Assembly: GCF_014203355.1 (NCBI RefSeq)
Contig: NZ_JACHIR010000001.1
Location: 3,226,038 to 3,290,037, forward strand
From: Kutzneria kofuensis
GTDB lineage: Bacteria; Actinomycetota; Actinomycetes; Mycobacteriales; Pseudonocardiaceae
DNA length: 64,000 nt
Direction: 5' to 3'
Part shown: in pieces, positions 17,406 to 25,445 of the stretch
Numbering within the stretch: the first letter of the stretch is position 1
How the letters are laid out: each line of letters opens with the position of its first letter
Program-made: the position numbers and the translations under genes
Notes under the pieces: model-generated
Databases searched by the model: none
What the model was told of the DNA's origin: nothing
Seen by the model: only the letters and a program-made list of their open reading frames with translations

Positions 17406-17528
17406 TCAGTCGTCCTTCTTGCTGCGGGAGATCCGCTCCGCACGCGCGTACTCGGCAGCGAACTCCGCGAGCGCCTGGTCCTCGATCTCGCCGCTGCGCA
17501 GCTGCGCGGCCAGGTCCTCCATCGACAT
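17406..17528 (-). CDS. 40-residue peptide, candidate substrate of the ATP-grasp enzyme
   Basis: A short gene, ATG 17528 with GAGGTG upstream (in-frame ATG 17522 as alternative). The product is acidic and helical (begins MSMEDLAAQLRSGEIEDQAL) and ends in a Ser/Lys/Asp-rich tail, ISRSKKDD. It ends two bases before the ATP-grasp start, so the two are co-translated. The last eight residues offer Ser and Lys side chains near Asp carboxylates, the groups that ATP-grasp maturases join. I do not recognise a known precursor family, and it may instead be an accessory peptide. Confidence 0.6.
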   Translation of the reverse strand: MSMEDLAAQLRSGEIEDQALAEFAAEYARAERISRSKKDD

Positions 17529-17684
17529 CGCGGTCACCTCTTTCCCCGAAGGCGCATCACACGTTCAGGCGATCCGCCCCGGGTAGTTTCGGGACCCGCC
17601 TAACGCAATGTCAAGACGACTGACACCGATCATAGCCCATTCGGCGGATCAAGCTCGGCGTGTCGCGCGCCGATAGCTACGTTC
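17529..17684. promoter_or_regulatory. Promoter region of the peptide/ATP-grasp/tRNA locus
   Basis: On the minus strand a perfect TTGACA box lies at 17609-17614; AAACTA at 17584-17589 is a candidate -10, but the 19-base spacing is long. The region also carries the 3' flank of the NDH-2 gene. Confidence 0.35.
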
Positions 17685-19010
17685 TCAGCTCTTCGTGACC
17701 CGGTCGAACTCGGCCCGCGGGTCGTTGATCTGACCGAGTGACACGACCTCGCGCTTGAGCAGCCACGAGCCCAGCCAGTCGAAGGCCACCCGCACCTTGC
17801 GGTTGAACGTGGGCATCCGGGACACGTGGTAGCCGCGGTGCATGCCCCACGCGATGAAGCCCTTGGCCTTCATGCCGTAGACGTCCGCGACACCCTTGTA
17901 CAGGCCGAGGCTGGCCACCGAGCCGGCGTACTTGTGCACGTACGGCTTCGGCTTGCGGCCGCGCAGCACCGCGACGATGTTCTTGGCCAGCTGGTTGGCC
18001 TGGCGCACGGCGTGCTGCGCCGACGGGCTGCACGTGGCCGCCGGGTCGACGTCGGTCTTGGACAGGTCGGGCACGGCCGCGTTGTCGCCGGCCGCCCAGA
18101 CGCCGTCGAGGCCCTGGACCTGCATGGTGGCCGTGCAAATCACCCGGCCGCGCTGGTCAAGCGGCAGGTCCGTGTCGGCCAGGACCGGGTTCGCCTTCAC
18201 GCCGGCGGTCCAGATGATGGTGTCGCAGTCGTACTCGGTGCCGTCGTCGAGGACGACGTGGCCGTCCTCCATCGTCTTCACGCGGGTGTCGAGGTAGACC
18301 TCGATGCCGCGGGCCTCGAGCTGCTTGACGGTGTAGACGCCCAGGCTGTCGCGCACCTCCGGCATGATCCGGCCGGTCGCCTCGACCAGCACCCAGCGCA
18401 TGTCGGCCGGGTCCAGGTTCTCGTAGTAGCGCAGCGCGTAGCGGGCCATGTCCTCCAGCTCGGCCAGCGCCTCGATGCCGGCATAGCCGCCACCGATCAC
18501 CGTGAAGGTCAGCAAGCGCTTGCGGATCTCCGGGTCGTCGGTGGTGGACGCCAGGTCCAGCCGCGACAGCACGTGGTTGCGCAGGTAGATGGCCTCGCCG
18601 ATGGTCTTGAACGCGATGCCCCGGTCGGCCAGGCCCGGGATCGGCAGCGTGCGGGCGACCGAGCCGAGAGCGACGACCAGCACGTCGTAGGGGATCTCCT
18701 CGACGTGGCCGTCGGTCATCGTGACGGTCGCGACCTTGTCGGCGTCACTGATCTTGGTGACCCGGCCGGTGAGCACGTGGCACTTGCGCAGCACCCGGCG
18801 CAGCGGCACGACCACGTGGCGCGGCTCGATGGAGCCGGCGGCGGCCTCGGGCAGGAACGGCTGGTAGGTCATGTGCGGCTGCGGGTCGACAACCGTGACC
18901 GACGCCTCCCGGGACCTCAGCTTCTTCTGCAGGCCCAACGCGGTGTACATGCCGACGTAGCCACCGCCGACGATCAGGATCCTCGCGGGTTCCGACTTCA
19001 CTGCCGCCAT
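17685..19010 (-). CDS. ndh: Type II NADH dehydrogenase (NDH-2)
   Basis: A 441-residue FAD enzyme that passes electrons from NADH to the quinone pool without pumping protons, on the inner face of the membrane. FAD-binding ILIVGGGYVGMYTA opens the protein, and the NADH-binding FTVIGGGYAGIEALAELEDMA is near residue 165. VWAAGDNAAVPD and a quinone-site-like AQHAVRQANQLAKNI follow. The C-terminal amphipathic part (VAFDWLGSWLLKRE) would dock on the membrane. ATG 19010 gives the usual length; no ribosome site is obvious, so the mRNA may be leaderless. Confidence 0.88.
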   Translation of the reverse strand: MAAVKSEPARILIVGGGYVGMYTALGLQKKLRSREASVTVVDPQPHMTYQPFLPEAAAGSIEPRHVVVPLRRVLRKCHVLTGRVTKISDADKVATVTMTDGHVEEIPYDVLVVALGSVARTLPIPGLADRGIAFKTIGEAIYLRNHVLSRLDLASTTDDPEIRKRLLTFTVIGGGYAGIEALAELEDMARYALRYYENLDPADMRWVLVEATGRIMPEVRDSLGVYTVKQLEARGIEVYLDTRVKTMEDGHVVLDDGTEYDCDTIIWTAGVKANPVLADTDLPLDQRGRVICTATMQVQGLDGVWAAGDNAAVPDLSKTDVDPAATCSPSAQHAVRQANQLAKNIVAVLRGRKPKPYVHKYAGSVASLGLYKGVADVYGMKAKGFIAWGMHRGYHVSRMPTFNRKVRVAFDWLGSWLLKREVVSLGQINDPRAEFDRVTKS

Positions 19011-19186
19011 ACGTGCAATGGTCGCACCCGTCGCCAGGGGCCGCTGCCCACAACGGGCCCGATGTGACGGCCGTCCCCCGTGAGCATGATCACGGTGTGT
19101 GGTCACGATGCCGGAGTTGACGGGTCCATCCCGGTTGGCCGAATCGGTTCACCGACCGAACGGGGCAGGATCGGCGCACCCTACCG

Positions 19187-19906
19187 TCACTCTTGGTCAT
19201 CGGCGACCACGATCGCCCGGCGGAACACGTCCCGCACCATCTCCTGCGTCAGTCGACCGGTGAAGGTGTTGTGCGGGCTGACGTGGAAGCAGCCCAGCAG
19301 GGTGAGCGGCGCGCCGCCGTCCGTCGCCGGCAGCACGATCTCGGCGCCGTGCGCGAACACCGGCCGCGGCTTCGGCACCTCCCAGCAGGCGGCGCTCAAC
19401 ACCGGCAGCAGCGCCTGCCAGCCGAACGCGCCCAGCACGACCACCGCCCGCAGCGTCGGCCGCAGCAGTTCGAGCTCCTGCGCCAGCCACGGTCGACAGT
19501 TGTCCCGTTCCTGCGGTGTCGGCTTGTTCTCCGGCGGCGCACACCGCACCGGCGACGCGATCCTCGTGCCGAACAGCGTCAAGCCGTCGTCCCGTGAGAC
19601 CGCGTGCGGCTGCGACGCCAGGCCCACCGCGTGCAGCGCCTCGAACAGGAAGTCGCCGCTGCGGTCCCCGGTGAACATGCGGCCCGTTCGGTTCGAGCCG
19701 TGCAGCGCCGGGGCCAGGCCGATCACCCCGATGCGGGCGTCCGCCGGTCCGAAGCCCGGCACCGGCCGTGACCAGTACTCCTCCGGCCGCGCCCGGTGTT
19801 GCAGCGGGGCCGACTCGCGCCAGGCCACCAGCCGCGGGCACCGTCGACAGCCAACCACCGCGTTGTCCAGATCTTGTAGATCCACGGTGGTTAGGGTTCC
19901 ACCCAT
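19187..19906 (-). CDS. Uracil-DNA glycosylase, family 5 (UdgB-like, Fe-S)
   Basis: A 239-residue DNA-repair enzyme that removes uracil and related bases. CRRCPRL near residue 20 and two later Cys (RCAPPENKPTPQERDNC) supply the four iron-sulphur ligands of families 4/5. The active-site stretch GLAPALHGSNRTGRMFTGD lacks the Asp of family 4 and matches family 5. LLGCFHVSPHNTFTGRLT is the second catalytic region. Taking ATG 19906, the first codon overlaps the first codon of the divergent S10 gene; GTG 19885 is a credible alternative start. The promoters of both genes must lie inside each other's reading frames. Confidence 0.88.
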   Translation of the reverse strand: MGGTLTTVDLQDLDNAVVGCRRCPRLVAWRESAPLQHRARPEEYWSRPVPGFGPADARIGVIGLAPALHGSNRTGRMFTGDRSGDFLFEALHAVGLASQPHAVSRDDGLTLFGTRIASPVRCAPPENKPTPQERDNCRPWLAQELELLRPTLRAVVVLGAFGWQALLPVLSAACWEVPKPRPVFAHGAEIVLPATDGGAPLTLLGCFHVSPHNTFTGRLTQEMVRDVFRRAIVVADDQE

Positions 19907-21362
19907 GGCAGGCAACGACGAGCAGAAGCCCAGCGAAGAGCCGACCGACGACCTCGTGACGAGCCGGCACTCGATCACCGTCGACGGCCGGGCGCTGGAG
20001 TACACCGCGACCACCGGGCGCATCGTGCTGCGGCAGGAGAAGCACACCGACGGCGCGTTCGACGGCAACGTGGCCAAGGCCGAGGTGTTCCTCACCGCCT
20101 ACACCCTCGACGGCGCCGACGCGTCCAGCCGTCCCGTGACCTTCGCGTTCAACGGCGGCCCCGGCTCCGCGAGCGTGTGGCTGCACCTCGGGCTGCTCGG
20201 GCCGCGCCGCGTCGTCAGCGGCGACGTCGGCGCGATGACGCCGCCGCCGTACGAGCTCGTCGACAATGCCGAGACGCTGCTGGCCGAGAGCGACCTGGTG
20301 TTCATCGACCCGGTGTCCACCGGCTACTCGCGGGCCGTGAAGGGCGGCAAGCCCGAGGAGTTCCACGGCTTCGCCGCCGACATCGAGTACATCAGCGAGG
20401 TCATCCGGCTCTGGACGTCCCGCAACGACCGCTGGATGTCGCCCAAGTTCATCGCCGGCGAGTCCTACGGCACGACGCGCGGCGCCGCCATCGCCGAGCG
20501 GCTGCAGTCCACGTACGGCATGTACTTCAACGGACTGATGCTCATCTCCACCGCGCTCGACTTCAACGCCCTGGACTTCAGCGAGGGCAACGAGCTGCCG
20601 TACGTGCTGTTCCTGCCGACCTACGCGGCCATCGCCCACTACCACGGCCTGCACGGCGACCGCGCGCTCGCCGACGTGATCGCCGAGGCCACCGAGTTCG
20701 CCAACCGCGACTACCTGTGGGCCCTCGTCCAGGGCAGCCGGCTGTCGGCCGCGGACCGTCAGTCCATTGTGGACCGCACCGCCGCGTTGACCGGCCTGTC
20801 CACCGACTACGTCGACCGGGTCAACCTCCGCATCGAGCACATCCGGTTCTTCACCGAGCTGCTGCGCTCGCGGCGGCTCACCGTCGGCCGCATCGACGGC
20901 CGGTTCACCGGCTGGGAGGCCGACTACGGGCGCGAGCACTTCAGCCACGACCCGTCCATCAGCGCCATCACCGGCCCGTACGCCTCGGCGTTGAACCACT
21001 ACCTGCGAGGGGAACTCGGTTACCAGAACGACCTTCCGTACGAGGTTCTCTCGAACCGCGTGCATCCCTGGTCGTACAAGGACTTCGAGAACTCCCACGT
21101 CACCGTCGCCGACAAGCTCGCGTCGGCCATGCGCGTCAACCCGCACCTTCGGGTGCACATCGCCGCCGGCTACCACGACGGCGCCACCCCCTTCGCCGGA
21201 AGCGACTACGTCGTCGCACACCTCACCATCCCCGAGGAACTGCGCGGCAACATCGACCTCGCCTACTACGAGGCCGGCCACATGATGTACATACACGAGC
21301 CCAGCCGAATCCAGCAGTCCGCCGACCTGGCCGCCTTCATCCGCACCTCCTCCAACCGCTGA
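19905..21362 (+). CDS. S10-family serine carboxypeptidase, no signal peptide
   Basis: A 485-residue peptidase of the carboxypeptidase Y family. PVTFAFNGGPGSASVWLHLG carries the oxyanion region, FIAGESYGTTRGA the nucleophile Ser, HIAAGYHDGATPF the Asp region and YYEAGHMMYIHEP the catalytic His. There is no signal peptide, so the enzyme is expected in the cytoplasm, unusual compared with eukaryotic members but common in actinobacteria. ATG 19905 has a weak TTAGGG upstream. It starts face-to-face with the uracil-DNA glycosylase gene and ends 28 bases before hairpin copy 2. Confidence 0.88.
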   Translation: MAGNDEQKPSEEPTDDLVTSRHSITVDGRALEYTATTGRIVLRQEKHTDGAFDGNVAKAEVFLTAYTLDGADASSRPVTFAFNGGPGSASVWLHLGLLGPRRVVSGDVGAMTPPPYELVDNAETLLAESDLVFIDPVSTGYSRAVKGGKPEEFHGFAADIEYISEVIRLWTSRNDRWMSPKFIAGESYGTTRGAAIAERLQSTYGMYFNGLMLISTALDFNALDFSEGNELPYVLFLPTYAAIAHYHGLHGDRALADVIAEATEFANRDYLWALVQGSRLSAADRQSIVDRTAALTGLSTDYVDRVNLRIEHIRFFTELLRSRRLTVGRIDGRFTGWEADYGREHFSHDPSISAITGPYASALNHYLRGELGYQNDLPYEVLSNRVHPWSYKDFENSHVTVADKLASAMRVNPHLRVHIAAGYHDGATPFAGSDYVVAHLTIPEELRGNIDLAYYEAGHMMYIHEPSRIQQSADLAAFIRTSSNR

Positions 21363-21390
21363 CCCCCACCTGTCAACCCCCTGATGTTCG

Positions 21391-21433
21391 GAAAGGACCA
21401 TTCCTCACGTTCAACGTCAGGAATGGTCCTTTC
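21391..21433. terminator. Palindromic hairpin repeat, copy 2
   Basis: The same 14-base arms as copy 1 (21391-21404 and 21420-21433) with a different loop, TCACGTTCAACGTCA, and TGTT upstream. It follows the S10 peptidase stop and precedes the AbiEi-like gene. Confidence 0.7.
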
Positions 21434-21480
21434 ACACAGGACGGGACGGAACTGTCAGGGGGTCGCGGCAGCATCGAGGC

Positions 21481-22446
21481 ATGAAGCGAGGAACCTGGGC
21501 AGTCCACACCGACGAGTTGGTGCGGGCAAGCCGCGACGGTGTCATCCGAGTCCAGAGGCTGCAGACGCTAGGCGTGCCCGAAGCAACTTCGTACCGACGA
21601 TGTCAACCCGGTGGACCATGGCGGTGGCTGCTACCCGGCATCGTCCTGTTGTCCAACGGGCAACCAACCAGACGGCAGCAAATCGAGGCGGCGCTGCTCC
21701 ATGGCGGGCCGGAGGCGCTGCTCACCGGCTGCGAAGCCGCTCGCCTTCACGGACTGTCCCGGATCCCGGACAACGGCCGCTTCCACATCCTGGTACCGCA
21801 GGCCAGTCACATCCGTAGCGCACGCTTCGCCGTTGTCGAGCGCACGATCCATATGCCTGACGCAGTCCAGAAGCATGGACTTCGCCTGGCACCTCTCGAA
21901 CGCGCGGTCCTCGACGCAGTCCGTAGATGGCGAAGAATCGATCCTGTCCGAGCGTTGCTCGCGGAAGCCGTCCAGCGCGGGCGTTGTCGGCCGGCGGAAC
22001 TGCTGGCCGAGCTGAACAGCGGGAGTCGCCGCGGGTCCGCCTTGCCGCGCCGGGTGCTTGCGGAGATCGACGAGGGTGCACGATCGGTTGCAGAGGCAGA
22101 AGGCCTGCGAATCTGGCAGGCATCGGGCCTGCCGACGGCCGTCTGGAACGTGCCGGTCGTCAACAACGACGGTCGCTTCATCGCCGTTCCGGACGCATGG
22201 TGCGACGAAGTCGCGATGGCCTGGGAGATCGACTCGTTCGAGTGGCACTTCGACGCCCATGGCTACGCCAGAACAGTGGCGCGGAACACCAGGTACGCCG
22301 GGGCAGGGATCGTGGTGGTCCAAACGCTGCCGTCTCGCCTTCGCGATGATCCGGCCGGCGTGATCGCCGAACTCCGCGCTGCCTACAAGGCTGCCAACGC
22401 GCGTCCTCGGCCACCCGTCCGCCTGAATCCCGTCCACGCCGCCTAG
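21481..22446 (+). CDS. AbiEi/endonuclease-like protein of a common actinobacterial family
   Basis: A 321-residue protein. The N-terminal 90 residues (LVRASRDGVIRVQRLQTLGV, then WLLPGIVLL and LTGCEAARLHGL) resemble the winged-helix and adjoining domain of AbiEi-type antitoxins. The C-terminal part (VPDAWCDEVAMAWEIDSFEWHF, then IVVVQTLPSRLRDDP) resembles the Vsr/DUF559-like nuclease fold found in this actinobacterial family. Its role is unknown; some relatives are annotated as type IV antitoxins, but no AbiEii nucleotidyltransferase is adjacent. GC content looks slightly lower than its neighbours. Hairpin repeats lie immediately on both sides. Confidence 0.65.
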   Translation: MKRGTWAVHTDELVRASRDGVIRVQRLQTLGVPEATSYRRCQPGGPWRWLLPGIVLLSNGQPTRRQQIEAALLHGGPEALLTGCEAARLHGLSRIPDNGRFHILVPQASHIRSARFAVVERTIHMPDAVQKHGLRLAPLERAVLDAVRRWRRIDPVRALLAEAVQRGRCRPAELLAELNSGSRRGSALPRRVLAEIDEGARSVAEAEGLRIWQASGLPTAVWNVPVVNNDGRFIAVPDAWCDEVAMAWEIDSFEWHFDAHGYARTVARNTRYAGAGIVVVQTLPSRLRDDPAGVIAELRAAYKAANARPRPPVRLNPVHAA

Positions 22447-22463
22447 CTGCGACCTCATGTTGT

Positions 22464-22506
22464 GAAAGGACCATTCCTCTCACTGAACGAGAGGAATGGT
22501 CCTTTC
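22464..22506. terminator. Palindromic hairpin repeat, copy 3
   Basis: The same 14-base core arms (22464-22477 and 22493-22506). Here the stem continues inward with CTC/GAG-type pairing around ACTGAAC. It lies 17 bases after the AbiEi-like stop and before the convergent Ppx gene, so it could terminate both. Confidence 0.72.
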
Positions 22507-22541
22507 CAAACGACGAGGGGTTGACCAACGGGGTGGGTGGG

Positions 22542-23495
22542 TTAGGGGGTGGTCAGGGAGAGGGCGATACCGTCGAGGATGTCCTTTTCGCTGACGGTCA
22601 GCTGGGTGATGCCGGCGTGTTCGGCGAGGTGGTCGGCCAGGACGCGCAGGATGATCGCGCCGCCGCCGATGACGTCGACCCGGCCGGGGTGGATGGTCGG
22701 CACGGCGGCGCGCTCGTCGTGGCTCATGGCGAGCAGGCGGTCGCCGACGGAGTGGATCTGGTCCACGGTCAGCGTGGAGAGGTGGGTCGACAGCACGTCG
22801 TACTCGGGCAGGTCCTGGGCGACGGCCGACAGGGTGGTGACGGTGCCGGCGACGCCGATCCAGGTGCGGGCCTTCGCCACGGGAACGGCGTCGAAGGCGT
22901 CGGCCAGCACGGAGGCGGCGACCTTGGCGGCCTCCTCGATCTCGGACGCGGTCGGAGGGTCGGAACGCAGGCATCGCTCGGTGATGCGCACACAGCCGAT
23001 GTCGACGGACTTGGCCGCCTCGACGCCGTCTTCGGAGCCGAGCACCAGTTCGGTGGAGCCGCCGCCGATGTCGACGACGAGGAACGGACCGTCGGCGGGG
23101 TCGCAGTCGCCGACGGCGCCGGTGAAGGAGAGCCGGGCCTCCTCGTCGCCGGTGATGACCTCGGCCTCGACGCCGAGGACCTCGCGGGTCATGGCGAAGA
23201 AGTCGTCCCGGTTGGCGGCGTCGCGGGTGGCGGAGGTGGCGACCATGCGCACGGCCTCGACGCCCTTGCGGCGCAACAGGGCCGTGTAGTCGACGAGCGC
23301 GGCACGGGTGCGGTCGAGCGCCTCGGGGGCGAGCCGGCCGGTGGCGTCGACGCCCTGCCCGAGCCGGACGATGCGCATCTCCCGATGGACGTCCCGGAGC
23401 GAACTCGACCCGTCGTCCCGGACGGTGACGTCCGCGATGAGCAGACGGATCGAGTTCGTCCCACAGTCGATGGCGGCCACCCGCGAGTGCTTCAT
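22542..23495 (-). CDS. ppx: Ppx/GppA family exopolyphosphatase / pppGpp phosphatase
   Basis: A 317-residue enzyme of the ASKHA fold that hydrolyses polyphosphate or the gamma-phosphate of pppGpp. AAIDCGTNSIRLLI is the first phosphate loop, and FLVVDIGGGSTELVLG near residue 140 is the second. VATSATRDAANRDDF is also typical. It has the short two-domain form of actinobacterial Ppx. In M. tuberculosis the equivalent gene closes the eno-divIC-DUF501-ppx group; here a transglycosylase gene is inserted between DUF501 and ppx. ATG 23495. Confidence 0.9.
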   Translation of the reverse strand: MKHSRVAAIDCGTNSIRLLIADVTVRDDGSSSLRDVHREMRIVRLGQGVDATGRLAPEALDRTRAALVDYTALLRRKGVEAVRMVATSATRDAANRDDFFAMTREVLGVEAEVITGDEEARLSFTGAVGDCDPADGPFLVVDIGGGSTELVLGSEDGVEAAKSVDIGCVRITERCLRSDPPTASEIEEAAKVAASVLADAFDAVPVAKARTWIGVAGTVTTLSAVAQDLPEYDVLSTHLSTLTVDQIHSVGDRLLAMSHDERAAVPTIHPGRVDVIGGGAIILRVLADHLAEHAGITQLTVSEKDILDGIALSLTTP

Positions 23496-23513
23496 GCCGC
23501 CAACGCTAGCCGG

Positions 23514-24746
23514 TCAGCTGGCCTTCGTGGTCCCGCTGGGTGTCGGCGAGGGGGTGGTGGTCGGCGCCGGGCAGCCCGGCGGCACCGGCGTCGTGCTGGT
23601 CGGCGCCGCGGTGCTGGTCGTCGTCGACGTCGGGGCCGTCGGACACGTCGGCGGCGTCGTCGTCGTGGTGGTCGTCGTCGTCGTGGTCGTCGTTGTGGTG
23701 GTGGTTGTCGTCGTGGTCGTGGGCGACGTCGACGTCGTGGTGCCGGTCGGCGACGTGGTCGTCGTGGTGGTGCTGGTGGACGTCGGTGTCGTCGTCGTGG
23801 TGGTGGGCGACGTCGGGTTCGTGGGGTTGTTCGGGGGCGGAGCCGGGGGCCCCGTCGGGCCGACGAACGGCGGCTTCGGGATCGGCTGGATCACCGGAAC
23901 GTCGGTGTTGTTCGGCAGCGTCTCCACGCCGGTGGCGTACGAGGAGGCCCACGCCAGCACGTTGGCGACGTACGCGTCGGAGTGGTTGTAGCCGAACACG
24001 GCGGCCGACCGCTGCGCGGGATTGCGCATGTCACCGCCGCTGGCGCACAGGTAGTTCGCGGCGGCGTACGCGGCGTCGTAGATGTTGTTGGGGTTCGCGG
24101 TGCCGTAGCTCTTGGCATTGGAGATCGACGCGTACTGGGCCCACGTGGACGGGATGAACTGCATGGGCCCGACGGCCTGGTCGTAGACCTTGTTCAGGTC
24201 CCACACGCCGCCGTCGGTGTCGTAGATCAGCGCGAAGCCGCCGCTGCCGTCGAGCACGGGCCCGAGGATGGGCGAAAGCGTGTTGCCCGCGGCGTCCACG
24301 GCGCCGCCGCGCGCGTGGTTGGACTCGATACGCCCGATGCCGGCCAGCAGCGGCCAGTCGAGGTGGCAGTTGGGGTTGCGAGCCGCCTCAAGCTGCTCGG
24401 CGCGCTGATAGGCCTGCAACGCGGCCCCGGGAATGCCGAGCGGGCCGTTGGGCAGGCCACCGAGCGCGGAGGCGCCGGGCGTGTTGGTCGCGTCGCCGAG
24501 GTTGGTGTCGAGACCCGGGTCGACGGTCTCCTGCTGCGGCAGCTGCCCGGTCGCGCCTAACGGGTTCTTCTGCCCCTGCGGCTGGCTGGGCGTCGAGTGG
24601 GCGGTGTTCACCCACGTGAACGTGGCGTCGCCGGCGAGCACCATGGGCGCGAGCATCGCCGTCACGGCCGCCGCCGCGCGCCATCTCCGCTGGGGTGCGA
24701 CTCGCGCGGGCTTGGGAGCTCGGGCTCTGACGCTGTGCACACCCAC
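23514..24746 (-). CDS. Lytic murein transglycosylase with a long Thr-rich C-terminal tail
   Basis: A 410-residue exported protein. The N-terminal signal or anchor spans about residues 23-40. The SLT-like catalytic domain (about 115-275) has GIGRIESNHARGG, which supplies the catalytic Glu, VGPMQFIPSTWAQY and YDAAYAAANYLC. Such enzymes cut peptidoglycan glycan strands. The last 120 residues are almost only Thr, Pro and Ser, with one run of 22 Thr, a wall-spanning or O-mannosylated stalk. GTG 24746 is used. It is related to the second transglycosylase at 30286-31158. Confidence 0.85.
   Translation of the reverse strand: MGVHSVRARAPKPARVAPQRRWRAAAAVTAMLAPMVLAGDATFTWVNTAHSTPSQPQGQKNPLGATGQLPQQETVDPGLDTNLGDATNTPGASALGGLPNGPLGIPGAALQAYQRAEQLEAARNPNCHLDWPLLAGIGRIESNHARGGAVDAAGNTLSPILGPVLDGSGGFALIYDTDGGVWDLNKVYDQAVGPMQFIPSTWAQYASISNAKSYGTANPNNIYDAAYAAANYLCASGGDMRNPAQRSAAVFGYNHSDAYVANVLAWASSYATGVETLPNNTDVPVIQPIPKPPFVGPTGPPAPPPNNPTNPTSPTTTTTTPTSTSTTTTTTSPTGTTTSTSPTTTTTTTTTTTTTTTTTTTTTTPPTCPTAPTSTTTSTAAPTSTTPVPPGCPAPTTTPSPTPSGTTKAS
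23656..23721 (-). repeat. Uninterrupted 22-threonine codon tract
   Basis: Twenty-two consecutive Thr codons, mixing ACG, ACC, ACG and AAC-type synonyms rather than one repeated triplet, within a larger Thr-rich stretch (about 23570-23815). The codon mixture argues for selection on the protein rather than recent slippage. Confidence 0.85.
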
Positions 24747-24950
24747 GCGGATCCACGCTCCTCGTCTCGATCACATGACCCAGATGCGATCGTTGCCTAC
24801 ACGCCGTTAGCTCACGGTCAGCCTGCCCCACACCCGGTCGAGTGTCACTGCGTTGACGGAGATTTGCACCTCGGGGAGGCAGCACTAGCCCGAATGGTGC
24901 ACGCAGCGTCACCAAAGCTGTCACCACCGTACAGATCCGGCGGGTTGACG

Positions 24951-25445
24951 TCAGGCGCAGTCGCCGGCCGGCCAGTCCCCGGCGAGCGCGGCGAGGGCCT
25001 CGTCCCCGAACGGGTTGACGCCCGGCCCGCAGGCCAGGGCGTGCGCGATGTGCACGTGCAGGCACTTGACCCGACCGGGCATGCCGCCGGCGCTGACCTC
25101 GGTGCCGAGCGGCTCGATGGCGTCGCGTTCGGCCAGGTAGGAGCGGTGCGCGGCGAGGTACTGGGCCGCCAGCTCCTCGTCCTCGGCCAGCCGAGCGGTC
25201 TGCTCCTTCATCATTCCGGCCGCCTCCAGCCGGCTGGCCAGCGAGGTCAGCCGGGGGCAGGTCAGGTAGTACAGCGTCGGGAACGGCGTGCCGTCCTCCA
25301 GCCGTGGCGCGGTCTGCACGACGGAGGGGTGGCCGCTGGGGCACCGGTGCGCGATGGCCCGCAGCGCGCGCGGCGGCCGGCCGAGCTGCTGGGCGATCAC
25401 CTCCCGGTCCAGTTCGGTGATCGGTTCCCTGATCCCCGCCGTCAC
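24951..25445 (-). CDS. DUF501 protein
   Basis: A 164-residue protein of the actinobacterial DUF501 family, function unknown. Typical stretches are REVIAQQLGRPPR, CPSGHPSVVQTAPRL, FPTLYYLTCPRL and VKCLHVHIAHALACGPGVNP, with conserved Cys and His that could bind metal. GTG 25445 is chosen because it overlaps the divIC stop as GTGA and has GGGAG six bases upstream; an ATG at 25487 lies inside divIC. The constant partnership eno-divIC-DUF501-ppx is known across actinobacteria. Confidence 0.85.
   Translation of the reverse strand: MTAGIREPITELDREVIAQQLGRPPRALRAIAHRCPSGHPSVVQTAPRLEDGTPFPTLYYLTCPRLTSLASRLEAAGMMKEQTARLAEDEELAAQYLAAHRSYLAERDAIEPLGTEVSAGGMPGRVKCLHVHIAHALACGPGVNPFGDEALAALAGDWPAGDCA

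Noticed and set aside
23570-23815. Repeat region considered as a CRISPR or minisatellite
   Set aside because: The periodicity is three bases and encodes Thr; there are no spacers.
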